Notes: generated from the letters alone by a model not told the origin. Shown: positions 15,653-24,413, counted from the first letter of the stretch. The stretch: DNA of 52,711 nucleotides from Oscillospiraceae bacterium (GCA_017416245.1 JAFQCX010000034.1:1-52711), one strand, 5' to 3'. Translations and numbers: made by a program.

Positions 15653-17446
15653 TTAACCTAATGGCTCGAAATCGGCTGCGCCGTGCTTGCACAGGGGGCA
15701 GACAATGTCGTCGGGGAGGGTATCGCCCTCGTAGACCCAGCCGCAAATCTTGCACACGAAGCCCTTCTTTTCGCTGTCGGGCTTAGGTTTGACGTTCTGC
15801 AGGTAATAGGTGTAGGTCATGGTTTCTACCTTACTCAGGTTGGCGCACTGAGTCACATCGCAGATGAACATAATGTGCGTGCCCAAGTCCACTTGATTTA
15901 TGACCTTACAGCTGATAAAGGCGTTGGCATATTTATCCAAAATCAGCAGGCCGTTTGCTGCGCGCTGCACGTGGTCAAAGCCTGCCAGCTTATCGGTATC
16001 CCGTCCGGAATGGAAGCCAAACCTCTCAAAGATGGCAAAGGGCGCATCCTGAGAAAGCGTGGAAATATTCAGCTTGCCTGTTTTGGTGATCACGTCACAG
16101 GAGTAGTTCAGCTTATTCACGGTGACTGCCAAGCGGTTGGGGGTGCTGGTGACCTGGGTGACAGTGTTCACAATCAGGCCGTTGTCCTTAACCCCGTCGT
16201 TGGTGGTAACCACGTACAGACCGTAGCCGATATTGAACAGGGCGGTGGGGTCTACGAAGTCGTCCTGCACGTCGGCAGCGGTGTAGGAGGCGGACAGCTC
16301 GTCAGCAAGACGGCCAATTTCCTTCACATTTGCCTCGCTCATAGCGGACATAATCGTTACGTTATTCTCCGCGTAGGTAATGTTCTTGGAATTCTCCAGC
16401 TTGCTCTTCATTACCTTGATAGCAGTGGGCGCCCAGGAGCCGTTTTCGATCATAGCCACAGTGCGGTTTTGGAAGTTCCGCTCGGTGAGCTTATCCAAAT
16501 AGGTACGCATATAGGGGAATACATCGGCATTGTAGGTGGTGGTTGCCAGCACCAGCTTGTCGTAGCGGAAGGCATCGGACACTGCCTGCGCCATATCGCA
16601 GCGGGCAAGGTCGTAAACCACTACATTGGGCACTTCCCGTTTCCGCAGCTCCAGCGCCAGCAGCTCTGCAGCCTCCTTGGTGTGGCCGTAAATGGAGGTA
16701 TAGGCGATCACGATGCCGTCAGACTCGGGGGTATAGCTGGACCACAGGTCATAGAGCTTGATATAATGGCCCAGATCCTCAGTAAGGACAGGTCCGTGGA
16801 GGGGGCAGATGATCTGAATATCCAAGGTTGCGGCAACCTTCAGAATGTTCTGCACCTGCTTGCCATACTTGCCCACGATGCCGATAAAGTAGCGGCGAGC
16901 CTCGTCGTCCCAATCCTCTTTCACGTCCAGTGCGCCAAACTTTCCGAAGCCGTCAGCAGAGAACAGCACCTTATCGTAGCTGTCGTAGGTCATCATAACC
17001 TCGGGCCAGTGGACCATAGGCGCAAAAGCGAAGGTCAGGGTGTGCTTGCCCAGGGAAAGCGTGCCGAAATTTTCCACGCACAGGGTATTTTTCATTTGCA
17101 GTTTGGGGAAGAACTGGGCGATCATCACGAAGGTCTTTTTGTTTGCCACCACAGTTACCTGGGGATATGTATTCACAAAGGCCTCAACAGATGCGGCGTG
17201 GTCCGGCTCCATGTGCTGCACTACCAGATAGTCCGGCTCGCGGCCGGCAAGGGCTTTCTTCACATTGCCCAGCCACTCGGCAGTTTTGCTGGCATCGATG
17301 GTGTCCATAACCGCCACCTTCTCGTCCAGGATCACATAAGAATTATACGCCATACCGTTGGGAACTACATATTGCCCCTCGAACAGGTCCACATCGTGGT
17401 CGTTGGCGCCTACATATAAAATCGTATCCGTCACTTTTTTCAGCAT
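15653..17446 (-). CDS. fprA: four-domain flavodiiron protein (flavorubredoxin-like)
   Basis: Cytosolic O2 (or NO) reductase protecting anaerobes. The 597-residue chain has four modules. The first is a beta-lactamase-like diiron domain with ligands H78xE80xD82H83, H146, D165 and H217, all present. The second is a flavodoxin domain from about residue 245 (AYTSIYGHT, FMN phosphate loop). The third is a flavin-reductase-like FMN domain at about 400-540 (ALFNIGYGLYVVTTNDG). The fourth is a C-terminal rubredoxin at about 562-597 (FVCKICGWVYEGD...VCPLCKHG). The added reductase and rubredoxin could pass electrons from NAD(P)H internally. AGGAGG fixes the ATG. The promoter carries a PerR-like box, and the gene diverges from a ZIP transporter. 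Confidence 0.94.
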   Translation of the reverse strand: MLKKVTDTILYVGANDHDVDLFEGQYVVPNGMAYNSYVILDEKVAVMDTIDASKTAEWLGNVKKALAGREPDYLVVQHMEPDHAASVEAFVNTYPQVTVVANKKTFVMIAQFFPKLQMKNTLCVENFGTLSLGKHTLTFAFAPMVHWPEVMMTYDSYDKVLFSADGFGKFGALDVKEDWDDEARRYFIGIVGKYGKQVQNILKVAATLDIQIICPLHGPVLTEDLGHYIKLYDLWSSYTPESDGIVIAYTSIYGHTKEAAELLALELRKREVPNVVVYDLARCDMAQAVSDAFRYDKLVLATTTYNADVFPYMRTYLDKLTERNFQNRTVAMIENGSWAPTAIKVMKSKLENSKNITYAENNVTIMSAMSEANVKEIGRLADELSASYTAADVQDDFVDPTALFNIGYGLYVVTTNDGVKDNGLIVNTVTQVTSTPNRLAVTVNKLNYSCDVITKTGKLNISTLSQDAPFAIFERFGFHSGRDTDKLAGFDHVQRAANGLLILDKYANAFISCKVINQVDLGTHIMFICDVTQCANLSKVETMTYTYYLQNVKPKPDSEKKGFVCKICGWVYEGDTLPDDIVCPLCKHGAADFEPLG

Positions 17447-17485
17447 AAAGCATTCCTCCTGTTATGGGGCGGCCCTGCCTGCCCA

Positions 17486-17507
17486 TTATCTTATGGATAT
17501 AAGATAA
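17486..17507. promoter_or_regulatory. 22-bp palindrome at the fprA -10/start region
   Basis: TTATCTTAT-GGAT-ATAAGATAA, a perfect 9-4-9 inverted repeat overlapping the fprA -10 (17501-17506). It could be a second operator or a hairpin at the transcript 5' end. Confidence 0.45.
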
Positions 17508-17529
17508 CATATTTTTCCCATTTTGTCAA
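17501..17529 (-). promoter_or_regulatory. promoter of fprA
   Basis: On the minus strand TTGACA (17524-17529) and TATCTT (17501-17506), 17-bp spacer. Confidence 0.8.
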
Positions 17530-17546
17530 TAAGAATAATTCTTATT
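17528..17546. promoter_or_regulatory. Fur/PerR-type operator box
   Basis: AATAAGAAT-A-ATTCTTATT, a perfect 9-1-9 palindrome typical of Fur-family sites. It overlaps the fprA -35 by two bases. The same element at the same offset stands before perR (41869-41887). Confidence 0.75.
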
Positions 17547-17559
17547 CTCGAAATATTTC

Positions 17560-17588
17560 TTGACATTTTTTTCTATGCTGTATAGAAT
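17560..17588 (+). promoter_or_regulatory. promoter of the ZIP transporter gene
   Basis: TTGACA (17560-17565) and TAGAAT (17583-17588), 17-bp spacer, 14 bp from the Fur/PerR-type box. Confidence 0.7.
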
Positions 17589-17598
17589 GATAGTGGAA

Positions 17599-17651
17599 GG
17601 CAGAGCAACATACCATTCTTTGTAAAACAAGTTCCGTTTTATTGCTCTGCC
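17599..17651 (+). promoter_or_regulatory. stem-loop in the ZIP transporter leader
   Basis: GGCAGAGCAA (17599-17608) pairs perfectly with TTGCTCTGCC (17642-17651), enclosing a small TTGT-AAA-ACAA hairpin. It begins about 11 bp after the -10 and ends seven bases before the AGGAG site. It resembles none of the riboswitch classes I know. Confidence 0.4.
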
Positions 17652-17667
17652 CTAAAGGAGTGAGGCT

Positions 17668-18426
17668 ATGAAATTGGTACTACTGACCGCCTTAGGCGTA
17701 GGCGGCGCAACCATATTCGGTACGGTGCTGGGTTTTCTTTTCAAGAATATCTCTCATAAATTCAGCGATATCGTTCTGTCCTTCGCAGCCGGCGTGATGC
17801 TGGCAGCGGCAGTGATCGGGCTCATTCTCCCCTCCCTGGAATATGGCGGGGAGCTGGGGCTTGTATATACCATCACCGGTGTGTTTGCCGGCGCGCTGTG
17901 CGTGAACCTGTTCGATAAATTAGTGCCCCATTTGCACCGGCTCAGCGGCGCAGATCAGGAAAGCCACCCCGGTGACACCAACAAGCTGAACAAGGTTTTA
18001 CTGTTCGTCACTGCCATTGCCATTCACAATCTGCCGGAGGGCATTGCCGCAGGCGTTGGCTTTGGCGCAGGCGACACCTCAGAAGCCCTGACTGTTGCAG
18101 GCGGCATTGCGCTGCAGAACATCCCCGAGGGTATGGTGATCATCGGGCCTATGCTGGCAGCCGGCTTCAAGCCCTCCCGCACCTTTTTGGTGGCGGCAGC
18201 CACCGGCGTGGTGGAGATCGTGGGCACGCTGTTTGGCTACTTTGCCGTTACTGTTTCCACTGCGATCTTGCCCTTTGCCCTGGCATTTGCAGGCGGCACG
18301 ATGTTATATGTTATCAGCGATGAGATGATCCCCGAAACCCACGCCCACGGCGCGGAACGGGGCGCGACCTATTCCCTTTTGGTTGGCTTCTGCCTGATGC
18401 TGGTGTTTGATGTGCTGCTCAATTAA
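17668..18426 (+). CDS. ZIP family metal transporter
   Basis: Integral membrane importer of divalent metals (Zn, Fe or Mn), ZupT-like. The 252-residue chain has about eight membrane segments. The two metal-site helices carry HNLPEG (TAIAIHNLPEGIAAG, near residue 120) and QNIPEG (IALQNIPEGMVI, near 152), plus a late DEMIPETHAHG histidine/acid cluster. GGAG seven bases upstream fixes the ATG. It shares an intergenic region with fprA, including a Fur/PerR-type box, so metal import and oxygen defence may be controlled together. The transported metal cannot be told from sequence. Confidence 0.93.
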   Translation: MKLVLLTALGVGGATIFGTVLGFLFKNISHKFSDIVLSFAAGVMLAAAVIGLILPSLEYGGELGLVYTITGVFAGALCVNLFDKLVPHLHRLSGADQESHPGDTNKLNKVLLFVTAIAIHNLPEGIAAGVGFGAGDTSEALTVAGGIALQNIPEGMVIIGPMLAAGFKPSRTFLVAAATGVVEIVGTLFGYFAVTVSTAILPFALAFAGGTMLYVISDEMIPETHAHGAERGATYSLLVGFCLMLVFDVLLN

Positions 18427-18449
18427 AGCATAGCAGCCCGCCCCTTGCA

Positions 18450-18472
18450 CTACGGCCAATGGCCGCCCCTAC
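18450..18472 (-). repeat. family A repeat
   Basis: CTACGGCCAATGGCCGCCCC then TAC, a slightly divergent copy in reverse orientation. Confidence 0.6.
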
Positions 18473-18492
18473 AGTTTCCTTCCATAGTTTTA

Positions 18493-18528
18493 GAGCCTGT
18501 TGCAAAATACTGCAACAGGCTCGTTTTG
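18493..18528. terminator. bidirectional terminator between zip and the PHP gene
   Basis: Perfect 12-bp stem GAGCCTGTTGCA / TGCAACAGGCTC with a six-base loop, GTTTTG on the plus side and TAAAAC on the minus side. It separates two convergent genes. Confidence 0.75.
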
Positions 18529-18531
18529 CTC

Positions 18532-19557
18532 TCAGGTCAGTTCCTTTGCCCGGTAGGCGCGGGTGGTGGCATAGTTGCCGTCCGCATCGGTGACTACGAT
18601 ACGGATCCAGTTCCGGGGATCATCCTTTTTCTTGCAGCCTTCGATCCACCCGGACAGATCAAAGGTTGCTTCCTGCAAAAGGCCGTCAGCGCCTTCTGCC
18701 TTGGCTGTTCTGGCGGAACGGGTGCCGGTTTCTGCCACGATCCGCTTGGCATCGGAGCAAACAATATGCAGCTTGCCATCCTCAATAGCCAGCTCCTTGA
18801 TTTCAGGGCCGGTGGACGCGTACAGATCGCCCTTTTCCATCGCCTCGATGACCGCGCTGTATTCCAGCTTCTCGGCGCCGATCATTACCCAGCCGCCACC
18901 TACAAAGGCTTCCACGTGAGCATCGTCCGCCGCAACAGGCACCACATTGTTGCCCAGGCTGACCAAATCTCTGTAAACCTGGCTGTTATCTCTATCTGCG
19001 GGGGTCACAGGCAGGCAATCTGTGTTGTAGATCTCCAATCCCCACAAACCCTTCAGGTCTGCATAATCGGGGTAGGAATGCATAGACCAGTGAGGGTGGT
19101 TATAGGTAACCAAAAAGCCCCTCTTATTGGCCTCGGCAATCAGCGCGTTGATATTTTCCACGCTATATACCCGGGGGAATCCCTGACAATCTATTTTCGC
19201 CAGATGGGGTTTGGCATCTGCATCGTTCCGATCAGGCAACCAGGGCTGCCACAGATTATCCGGCCGCTTGGCAATAAAATTCAGGTGGTAGGATCCCATC
19301 CAAAGCCGATTATTTGCCCATTGCGGCGGACAATCGGTGATGTTGTGTTCTGCGCCGGTGAGCATCAGAAAATCATCCTCATTCATAGCAGAATGATCCG
19401 CGATCACATTGTGGTCTGTGATAGACAAGATCTGATAGCCTTTGGCTTTATAAAAGGCCTTCATCTCCTCCGGCTTGGGTGTGCCGTCGGAAATGGTGGT
19501 GTGGCAGTGCAGTCCTGCCTTAAAATAGCGGGGCACCTTGGGAAGCAAATATTTCAT
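18532..19557 (-). CDS. PHP domain metal-dependent phosphoesterase
   Basis: A 341-residue protein with an N-terminal PHP (polymerase and histidinol phosphatase) fold. The metal ligands are seen in AGLHCHTTISDG (HxH), ITDHN, the GAEHN segment, FLVTYNHPHW and PVAADDAHV. Members of this group hydrolyse phosphoesters of nucleotides or sugars. The C-terminal ~110 residues are an unassigned beta-rich region. No signal peptide is seen. GGAGG precedes the ATG. The gene starts 21 bp after the exonuclease gene and is probably in its operon. Confidence 0.88.
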   Translation of the reverse strand: MKYLLPKVPRYFKAGLHCHTTISDGTPKPEEMKAFYKAKGYQILSITDHNVIADHSAMNEDDFLMLTGAEHNITDCPPQWANNRLWMGSYHLNFIAKRPDNLWQPWLPDRNDADAKPHLAKIDCQGFPRVYSVENINALIAEANKRGFLVTYNHPHWSMHSYPDYADLKGLWGLEIYNTDCLPVTPADRDNSQVYRDLVSLGNNVVPVAADDAHVEAFVGGGWVMIGAEKLEYSAVIEAMEKGDLYASTGPEIKELAIEDGKLHIVCSDAKRIVAETGTRSARTAKAEGADGLLQEATFDLSGWIEGCKKKDDPRNWIRIVVTDADGNYATTRAYRAKELT

Positions 19558-19578
19558 GAGATGATCCTCCTATGTTGA

Positions 19579-20559
19579 TTACTGGGGAAGCTTACTGCGC
19601 CGACGGCGGCGCTGGGAAGAGGACGGGCGTTTTCTCTCCGGCTCTGCCTTTTCTGCCCGGCGGGCATAGGCCTCAGCCGCCTCGGAGGTGGCCTCGTAGG
19701 TAAGCCTGCTGACCCGCACTGTGCCATCCGGCTGCTCCGACAACCGCACGCGGATCAAAAACTTTCCGCAGGCAGGGCAGGTGGCCAAGTCCATATAGCG
19801 GTGTCCCGGCTGGGAAAACCAGCGAGTGCCGGTCATCTGCTTGCCGCAGGTGGGGCACTTGTTTTCCTCCTCGGTCATAGCCTTCAAAGCTGCGTGTTTA
19901 TCGGCGTAATCATAAAATACCTTGCGGCTGATGCAACCGGGAAGCTCTGCTCCATGGAAGCCGTCCACGTGGCTCTTGAGAGCCTGTCCGTACTCCTGCG
20001 TACCCTTCTTCAAGTCCAGCTTTGCGCAGATCAGCGCCGTATGGTAGGCATCGCCCAAGGCATCGTGGGCAGGGCGGGTGGCCTCGATCCCAAAGATCTC
20101 CATAGCGGTTTTCAGCGCTTTCTGCGAAGAAGAGCCGTCGGTTTGGGCATTGAAGATCATCTGGGCATTGTACCAGCGGTCTACCCAGTTCTCCTCCAGC
20201 CCGTACAGGCGAAGATTTTCCCGCAAAATGGTGATATCATCAAAGCCCCAGGTGAGAAACACTACATCCTCGCCGCACCACTGACGAAACGCGGTCATCG
20301 CATCTATCATAGGCACGCCGTTTTCCCGCAGCTGCGCCTCTTTAATGCCGGTGAGCTTGCTGACTCTGCGGTTTAAGCGGCGGTAATATTTGGGTTTGAT
20401 CAGCACCTGAAATTCATCGGTCACCTGCTGATCCTCCGTCACGCGGACAGCGCCGATCTGAATGATCTCCCCGCGAATTTGCACGGGAAGCACCTTTTTG
20501 GCAGAGGGTGAGCCGGGCCAGGGCTGATTCCATTCCATATCTAAAACGATATAGTTCAT
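19579..20559 (-). CDS. DEDDh 3'-5' exonuclease with C-terminal zinc ribbon
   Basis: A 326-residue nuclease. Exo I is LDMEWNQP (Asp7, Glu9), Exo II contains WGFDDITILRENL, and Exo III is PAHDALGDAYHTALI, with the His/Asp of the DEDDh type. This fold also occurs in KapD and the DnaQ proofreading subunit. Residues about 230-270 form a zinc ribbon (CPTCGKQ...CPACGKF) and the tail is Arg/Ser-rich (RRRRRRSK), suggesting nucleic-acid binding. The ATG lies ten bases after TGAGG. The substrate (RNA or DNA) is not determinable. Confidence 0.88.
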   Translation of the reverse strand: MNYIVLDMEWNQPWPGSPSAKKVLPVQIRGEIIQIGAVRVTEDQQVTDEFQVLIKPKYYRRLNRRVSKLTGIKEAQLRENGVPMIDAMTAFRQWCGEDVVFLTWGFDDITILRENLRLYGLEENWVDRWYNAQMIFNAQTDGSSSQKALKTAMEIFGIEATRPAHDALGDAYHTALICAKLDLKKGTQEYGQALKSHVDGFHGAELPGCISRKVFYDYADKHAALKAMTEEENKCPTCGKQMTGTRWFSQPGHRYMDLATCPACGKFLIRVRLSEQPDGTVRVSRLTYEATSEAAEAYARRAEKAEPERKRPSSSQRRRRRSKLPQ

Positions 20560-20662
20560 AATCTTGAAACCTCATAAAATTCTTACTTTCGAGTATCATA
20601 CCACACCTGCTATAGATATGCAAACACAAAGTTATCTTTCTGCAAATACATAAGCAGAATCA

Positions 20663-20691
20663 TTGCCAAACGGAATTCCCTGTGATATAAT
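20663..20691 (+). promoter_or_regulatory. promoter of the ABC exporter operon
   Basis: TTGCCA (20663-20668) and TATAAT (20686-20691), 17-bp spacer, with an extended -10 TG at 20683. Confidence 0.75.
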
Positions 20692-20719
20692 ATCCTGAAT
20701 TGTATGGGAGGTGAAGGCT

Positions 20720-22501
20720 TTGATATTCGGAAAACATATCAATGGCTATTATCTACGCTTTGCGCCCCGTTTGCTTTTGGGTCTGGCGACCCTGATTTTG
20801 ATCGACTATTTACAGCTTGCCATTCCCAATCTGTACCAGCTGGTCGTCAACGGAATGAACGACGGCTATGTTTTGATAGACGGCGCAGAAGTGGTTTTCA
20901 ATATGGAGTTCCTTTTGGACAGAGTTTGTATGCCCCTGGTGGGGATCATTCTGTGTATGGTATTCGGCCGCTTCCTGTGGCGTATCTGCTTCTTTGGCGC
21001 CGGCATCGGTGTGGAAAGCGATCTGCGCAACCGTATGTTCAGCCATTGCAAGGATCTGAGCCGGGAATACTATCAGGTGAACAAGGTGGGCAATCTGATG
21101 AGCCTGTTCACCAACGATCTGGACACCATTCAGGAATCCTTCAGCTGGGGACTGCTGATGATGTGCGATGCCGTATTTCTGGGCATTCTGGCCATCGTAA
21201 AAATGTGGGATATGGACATTTTGCTCACATCCTTATCCTTGATCCCTATGGCATTTTTGCTGGTATCGTCCATTATTGTAGGCAATCAGCTTACCAAGAA
21301 GTGGGATGCCCGGCAGGAGGCCTTTTCCAATCTGTCTGACTTCTCGCAGGAGAGTTTTTCCGGCATTGCGGTGATCAAGGCTTTTGTGAAAGAGGCAAAG
21401 GAGCTGCTCTTTTTTAAGCAGCTGAACAAAGAAAACGAGGAGGCCAACATTGCCTTTACCAAAGCATCTATCACCTTCCGGGTGATGGTTATGCTGTTTG
21501 TGGAGAGCGTGATCTGCGTGATTTTGGGCTACGGCGGGTATCTTGTCTATGCAGGCAAGTTCAATGCCGGTCAGCTGGTGGAGTTTATCGGCTATTTCAA
21601 CGCAATCATCTGGCCCATTATGGCAGTATCCGAGCTGATCGATATGACCTCCCGGGGCAAGGCCTCCGTGAAGCGTATCTCCGAGCTTTTGGACGCCCGG
21701 CAGGACGTGGTGGACAAGCCCGGTGTGGAGCCGCTTACGGACATTCGTGGCGATATCGAATTCCGAAACCTCTCCTTCCGCTATCCCGACGGGGAATTTG
21801 ACGCGCTGGAGAATATCAGCTTTACCATTTCCGCCGGCGAGAATGTAGGCCTTGTGGGCAAGACCGGCTCGGGAAAAACCACATTGGTGGATCTGATCCT
21901 GCGCACCTACAACGTGCCCGACGGCACACTGTTCATTGACGGCAGGGATGTGAATACCGTAGCCATTCGTGATGTGCGGGCAGGCTGCGCCTATGTACCC
22001 CAGGACAACTTCCTGTTCTCTGATACGATCGCAAACAACATCGGCTTCGGCGTGGACGACAAGCAGACAGACCGTATCCGCGCAGTTGCCAAGCTGGCGG
22101 ATGTTCACAGCAACATCGAGGAGTTCTCCTTAGGCTACAAAACGGTGCTGGGTGAGCGTGGCGTGACCGTTTCCGGCGGACAGAAGCAGCGGATCTCCAT
22201 TGCCCGGGCGCTGTTAAAGGATGCGCCCATTCTGATTCTGGACGATTCCGTATCTGCGGTGGACACCAAAACGGAAAAGACCATTTTGGAAAACCTGCGA
22301 TCTACCCGCGCCGGCAAGACCACTATTTTGATCGCCCACAGGATCTCCACCATTGAAAAAATGGACAAGATCCTTTTTATCGACGACGGCCGTTTGGTGG
22401 CTGTGGGCTCTCACCAAGGGTTGTATGAAACCTGCCCGGCTTACCAAAAAATGGTAGACCTGCAGCGGCTGGAGGAGGAAGGAGGCGAACAAAATGGCTG
22501 A
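20720..22501 (+). CDS. heterodimeric ABC exporter subunit with degenerate ATP site
   Basis: A 593-residue half-transporter: six membrane segments (to about residue 310), then a nucleotide-binding domain. Walker A is GKTGSGKT near residue 381 and the signature motif is VSGGQKQR near 485. The Walker B run ILILDDS has Asp where the catalytic glutamate is expected, so one of the two ATP sites is degenerate, as in YheI/YheH, BmrCD and TM287/288-type exporters. The start is TTG at 20720, nine bases after GGGAGG; the in-frame GTG at 20711 overlaps that site. Its last eight bases overlap the partner gene. The exported compound is unknown. Confidence 0.93.
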   Translation: MIFGKHINGYYLRFAPRLLLGLATLILIDYLQLAIPNLYQLVVNGMNDGYVLIDGAEVVFNMEFLLDRVCMPLVGIILCMVFGRFLWRICFFGAGIGVESDLRNRMFSHCKDLSREYYQVNKVGNLMSLFTNDLDTIQESFSWGLLMMCDAVFLGILAIVKMWDMDILLTSLSLIPMAFLLVSSIIVGNQLTKKWDARQEAFSNLSDFSQESFSGIAVIKAFVKEAKELLFFKQLNKENEEANIAFTKASITFRVMVMLFVESVICVILGYGGYLVYAGKFNAGQLVEFIGYFNAIIWPIMAVSELIDMTSRGKASVKRISELLDARQDVVDKPGVEPLTDIRGDIEFRNLSFRYPDGEFDALENISFTISAGENVGLVGKTGSGKTTLVDLILRTYNVPDGTLFIDGRDVNTVAIRDVRAGCAYVPQDNFLFSDTIANNIGFGVDDKQTDRIRAVAKLADVHSNIEEFSLGYKTVLGERGVTVSGGQKQRISIARALLKDAPILILDDSVSAVDTKTEKTILENLRSTRAGKTTILIAHRISTIEKMDKILFIDDGRLVAVGSHQGLYETCPAYQKMVDLQRLEEEGGEQNG

Positions 22502-24371
22502 TTATTTACCCCTTCTCATTGTGGGCGGCATCATCGGCACGTTTTCCTTATTGTTCCTCATCGCCTACCTTGCTATGAAGAAAAAGGCAGACAAGGAGTT
22601 TGAACGGACCTTGGCGGACAAGGCCATTGTGAAACGGCTTGCCCGGTATGCCATTCCTTTCTGGAAGGACTTTGTTGTTGTGTTCGTCATTATGCTCCTT
22701 TCCATCGGTCACAACATCCTCTCCCCTCTGCTGGTGGGTCACATTGAGGAGCTTGTGAAGGCGGAGTTCGACCTGCCTTACCTGTTTACACTGGTGGGCA
22801 TCTACGCCGGCATTCTGCTGATCAGTTTGGTTTGCACCTATTTGCAGGCGATCCTGCTGCAGAAAATCGGTCAGAAAATTCTCTCCCAGCTGCGAATGGA
22901 CATTTTCACCCACATTGAAAGCCTGTCCCACGAGCAGCTGAACAACATCCCCGTGGGCAAGCTGGTCACCCGTGTCACCAACGACACCAACGCCATTTCC
23001 ATGATGTTCACAAACGTCCTGGTGACCCTGGTAAAAAATGTGATGGTGCTGTGCGGTGTGCTGATCTCTATGCTGGCGGTCAACTACGCATTGACGCTGA
23101 TCCTGCTGTGCTTTGTGCCCTTTGTGGCGCTGTTTACCGTTATTTTCCGCAAATTCTCCCGGAAGGCCCATCGGGCGGTGACTGATTCCCGTACGGATCT
23201 GAACACCTATCTGTCGGAACATCTCTCCGGCATGAAGATCATTCAGATCTTCAACCGGGAAGATGAAAAGATGGCAGATTTTCTGGAGAAAAGCAAAAAG
23301 CTCTCCCACGCGAAAAAGCAGCGGATGTTCGTCTTTGGTATCTTCCGGCCTATGGTGTATATGCTCTATATCAGCTCCGTGCTGTGCCTGCTGTATTTCG
23401 GCGCCAAGAGCTACATTCAGGACTTTTCCCTGCTGGGTCAGGTGATCACCAGCGGTACGGTGGTGACCTTCTATATGTACGCCACCCGTTTCTTTGATCC
23501 CATTCAGGCGCTGGCTGAGCAGTTTGACACTCTGCAATCCGCCTTTGCCTCCGCCGAGAAGATCTTCACCATTTTGGATATGGTGCCGGAGGTGGTGGAC
23601 GAGCCGGACGCCATTGACCTGCCGGAGATCAAGGGCGAGATCGAGTTTAAGGACGTTTGGTTCGCCTACAAGCCCGGCGAGTGGGTGCTGCAGGGAGTTT
23701 CCTTCCACGTGCAGCCTAAGCAGACCGTGGCCTTTGTGGGCTCTACCGGCTCGGGCAAGACCACCATTTTGAGTCTGATCTGCCGCAACTACGATATTCA
23801 AAAGGGGCAGATCCTCATTGACGGCATCGACATCAGGAAAATCAAAATTTCTTCTCTGCGCCGCCACTTCGGGCAGATGCTGCAGGACGTGTTCCTGTTC
23901 TCCGGCACCATCGGCAGCAATATTCTGCTGCGAATGGAGGGTGTCAGCGACCAGGAGGTTATGGAGGCCTGCCGGTATGTGAACGCCGACTCCTTTATCA
24001 ACAAGCTGGAGGCCGGTCTTAACGAGCCGGTGCGGGAGCGGGGCAACAACTTCTCTGCCGGTCAGCGGCAGCTACTGAGCTTTGCCCGTACCATTATCCA
24101 CAAGCCATCGGTGATGATCCTGGATGAGGCAACCGCCAACATCGACACGGAAACCGAGCTGCTCATTCAGGATTCTTTGGAGAAGATGAAAAACATCGGC
24201 ACCATGCTGATCGTTGCCCACCGTCTGTCCACCATTCAGCACGCGGACAACATTATTCTGCTGTCCAAGGGCAAAATCGTGGAGCAGGGCACCCATCAGG
24301 AGCTACTGGCGAAAAAGGGAAAATACCACCATTTGTATACGCTCCAGTATCAAAAGCAACAGCTGTCTTAA
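22494..24371 (+). CDS. heterodimeric ABC exporter subunit with canonical ATP site
   Basis: A 625-residue half-transporter partnering the gene before it. It adds one N-terminal membrane helix (LPLLIVGGIIGTFSLLFLIAYLAM) before the six-helix domain. The NBD has Walker A GSTGSGKTT and Walker B VMILDEATAN with the catalytic glutamate. Its signature motif is altered to FSAGQRQLL, and it pairs across the interface with the partner's Walker A. The canonical Glu here and Asp in the partner make the pair asymmetric. The start overlaps the upstream stop (ATGGCTGA), and GGAGG lies inside the partner. A terminator follows at once. Confidence 0.93.
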   Translation: MADYLPLLIVGGIIGTFSLLFLIAYLAMKKKADKEFERTLADKAIVKRLARYAIPFWKDFVVVFVIMLLSIGHNILSPLLVGHIEELVKAEFDLPYLFTLVGIYAGILLISLVCTYLQAILLQKIGQKILSQLRMDIFTHIESLSHEQLNNIPVGKLVTRVTNDTNAISMMFTNVLVTLVKNVMVLCGVLISMLAVNYALTLILLCFVPFVALFTVIFRKFSRKAHRAVTDSRTDLNTYLSEHLSGMKIIQIFNREDEKMADFLEKSKKLSHAKKQRMFVFGIFRPMVYMLYISSVLCLLYFGAKSYIQDFSLLGQVITSGTVVTFYMYATRFFDPIQALAEQFDTLQSAFASAEKIFTILDMVPEVVDEPDAIDLPEIKGEIEFKDVWFAYKPGEWVLQGVSFHVQPKQTVAFVGSTGSGKTTILSLICRNYDIQKGQILIDGIDIRKIKISSLRRHFGQMLQDVFLFSGTIGSNILLRMEGVSDQEVMEACRYVNADSFINKLEAGLNEPVRERGNNFSAGQRQLLSFARTIIHKPSVMILDEATANIDTETELLIQDSLEKMKNIGTMLIVAHRLSTIQHADNIILLSKGKIVEQGTHQELLAKKGKYHHLYTLQYQKQQLS

Positions 24372-24376
24372 AAACC

Positions 24377-24413
24377 AGCCCGCGTGTAAAAAAATACACG
24401 CGGGCTTTCCCTT
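24377..24413 (+). terminator. terminator after the ABC operon
   Basis: 12-bp stem AGCCCGCGTGTA / TACACGCGGGCT with an A-rich loop, then TTCCCTTT. Confidence 0.75.

Noticed and set aside
15683-17419. 578-residue plus-strand frame antisense to fprA
   Set aside because: A shadow frame of the clearly homologous flavodiiron gene, with typical antisense composition.
17599-17651. known manganese or nickel/cobalt riboswitch before the ZIP gene
   Set aside because: The conserved cores of those classes are not seen; only one long stem with a small inner hairpin is present.
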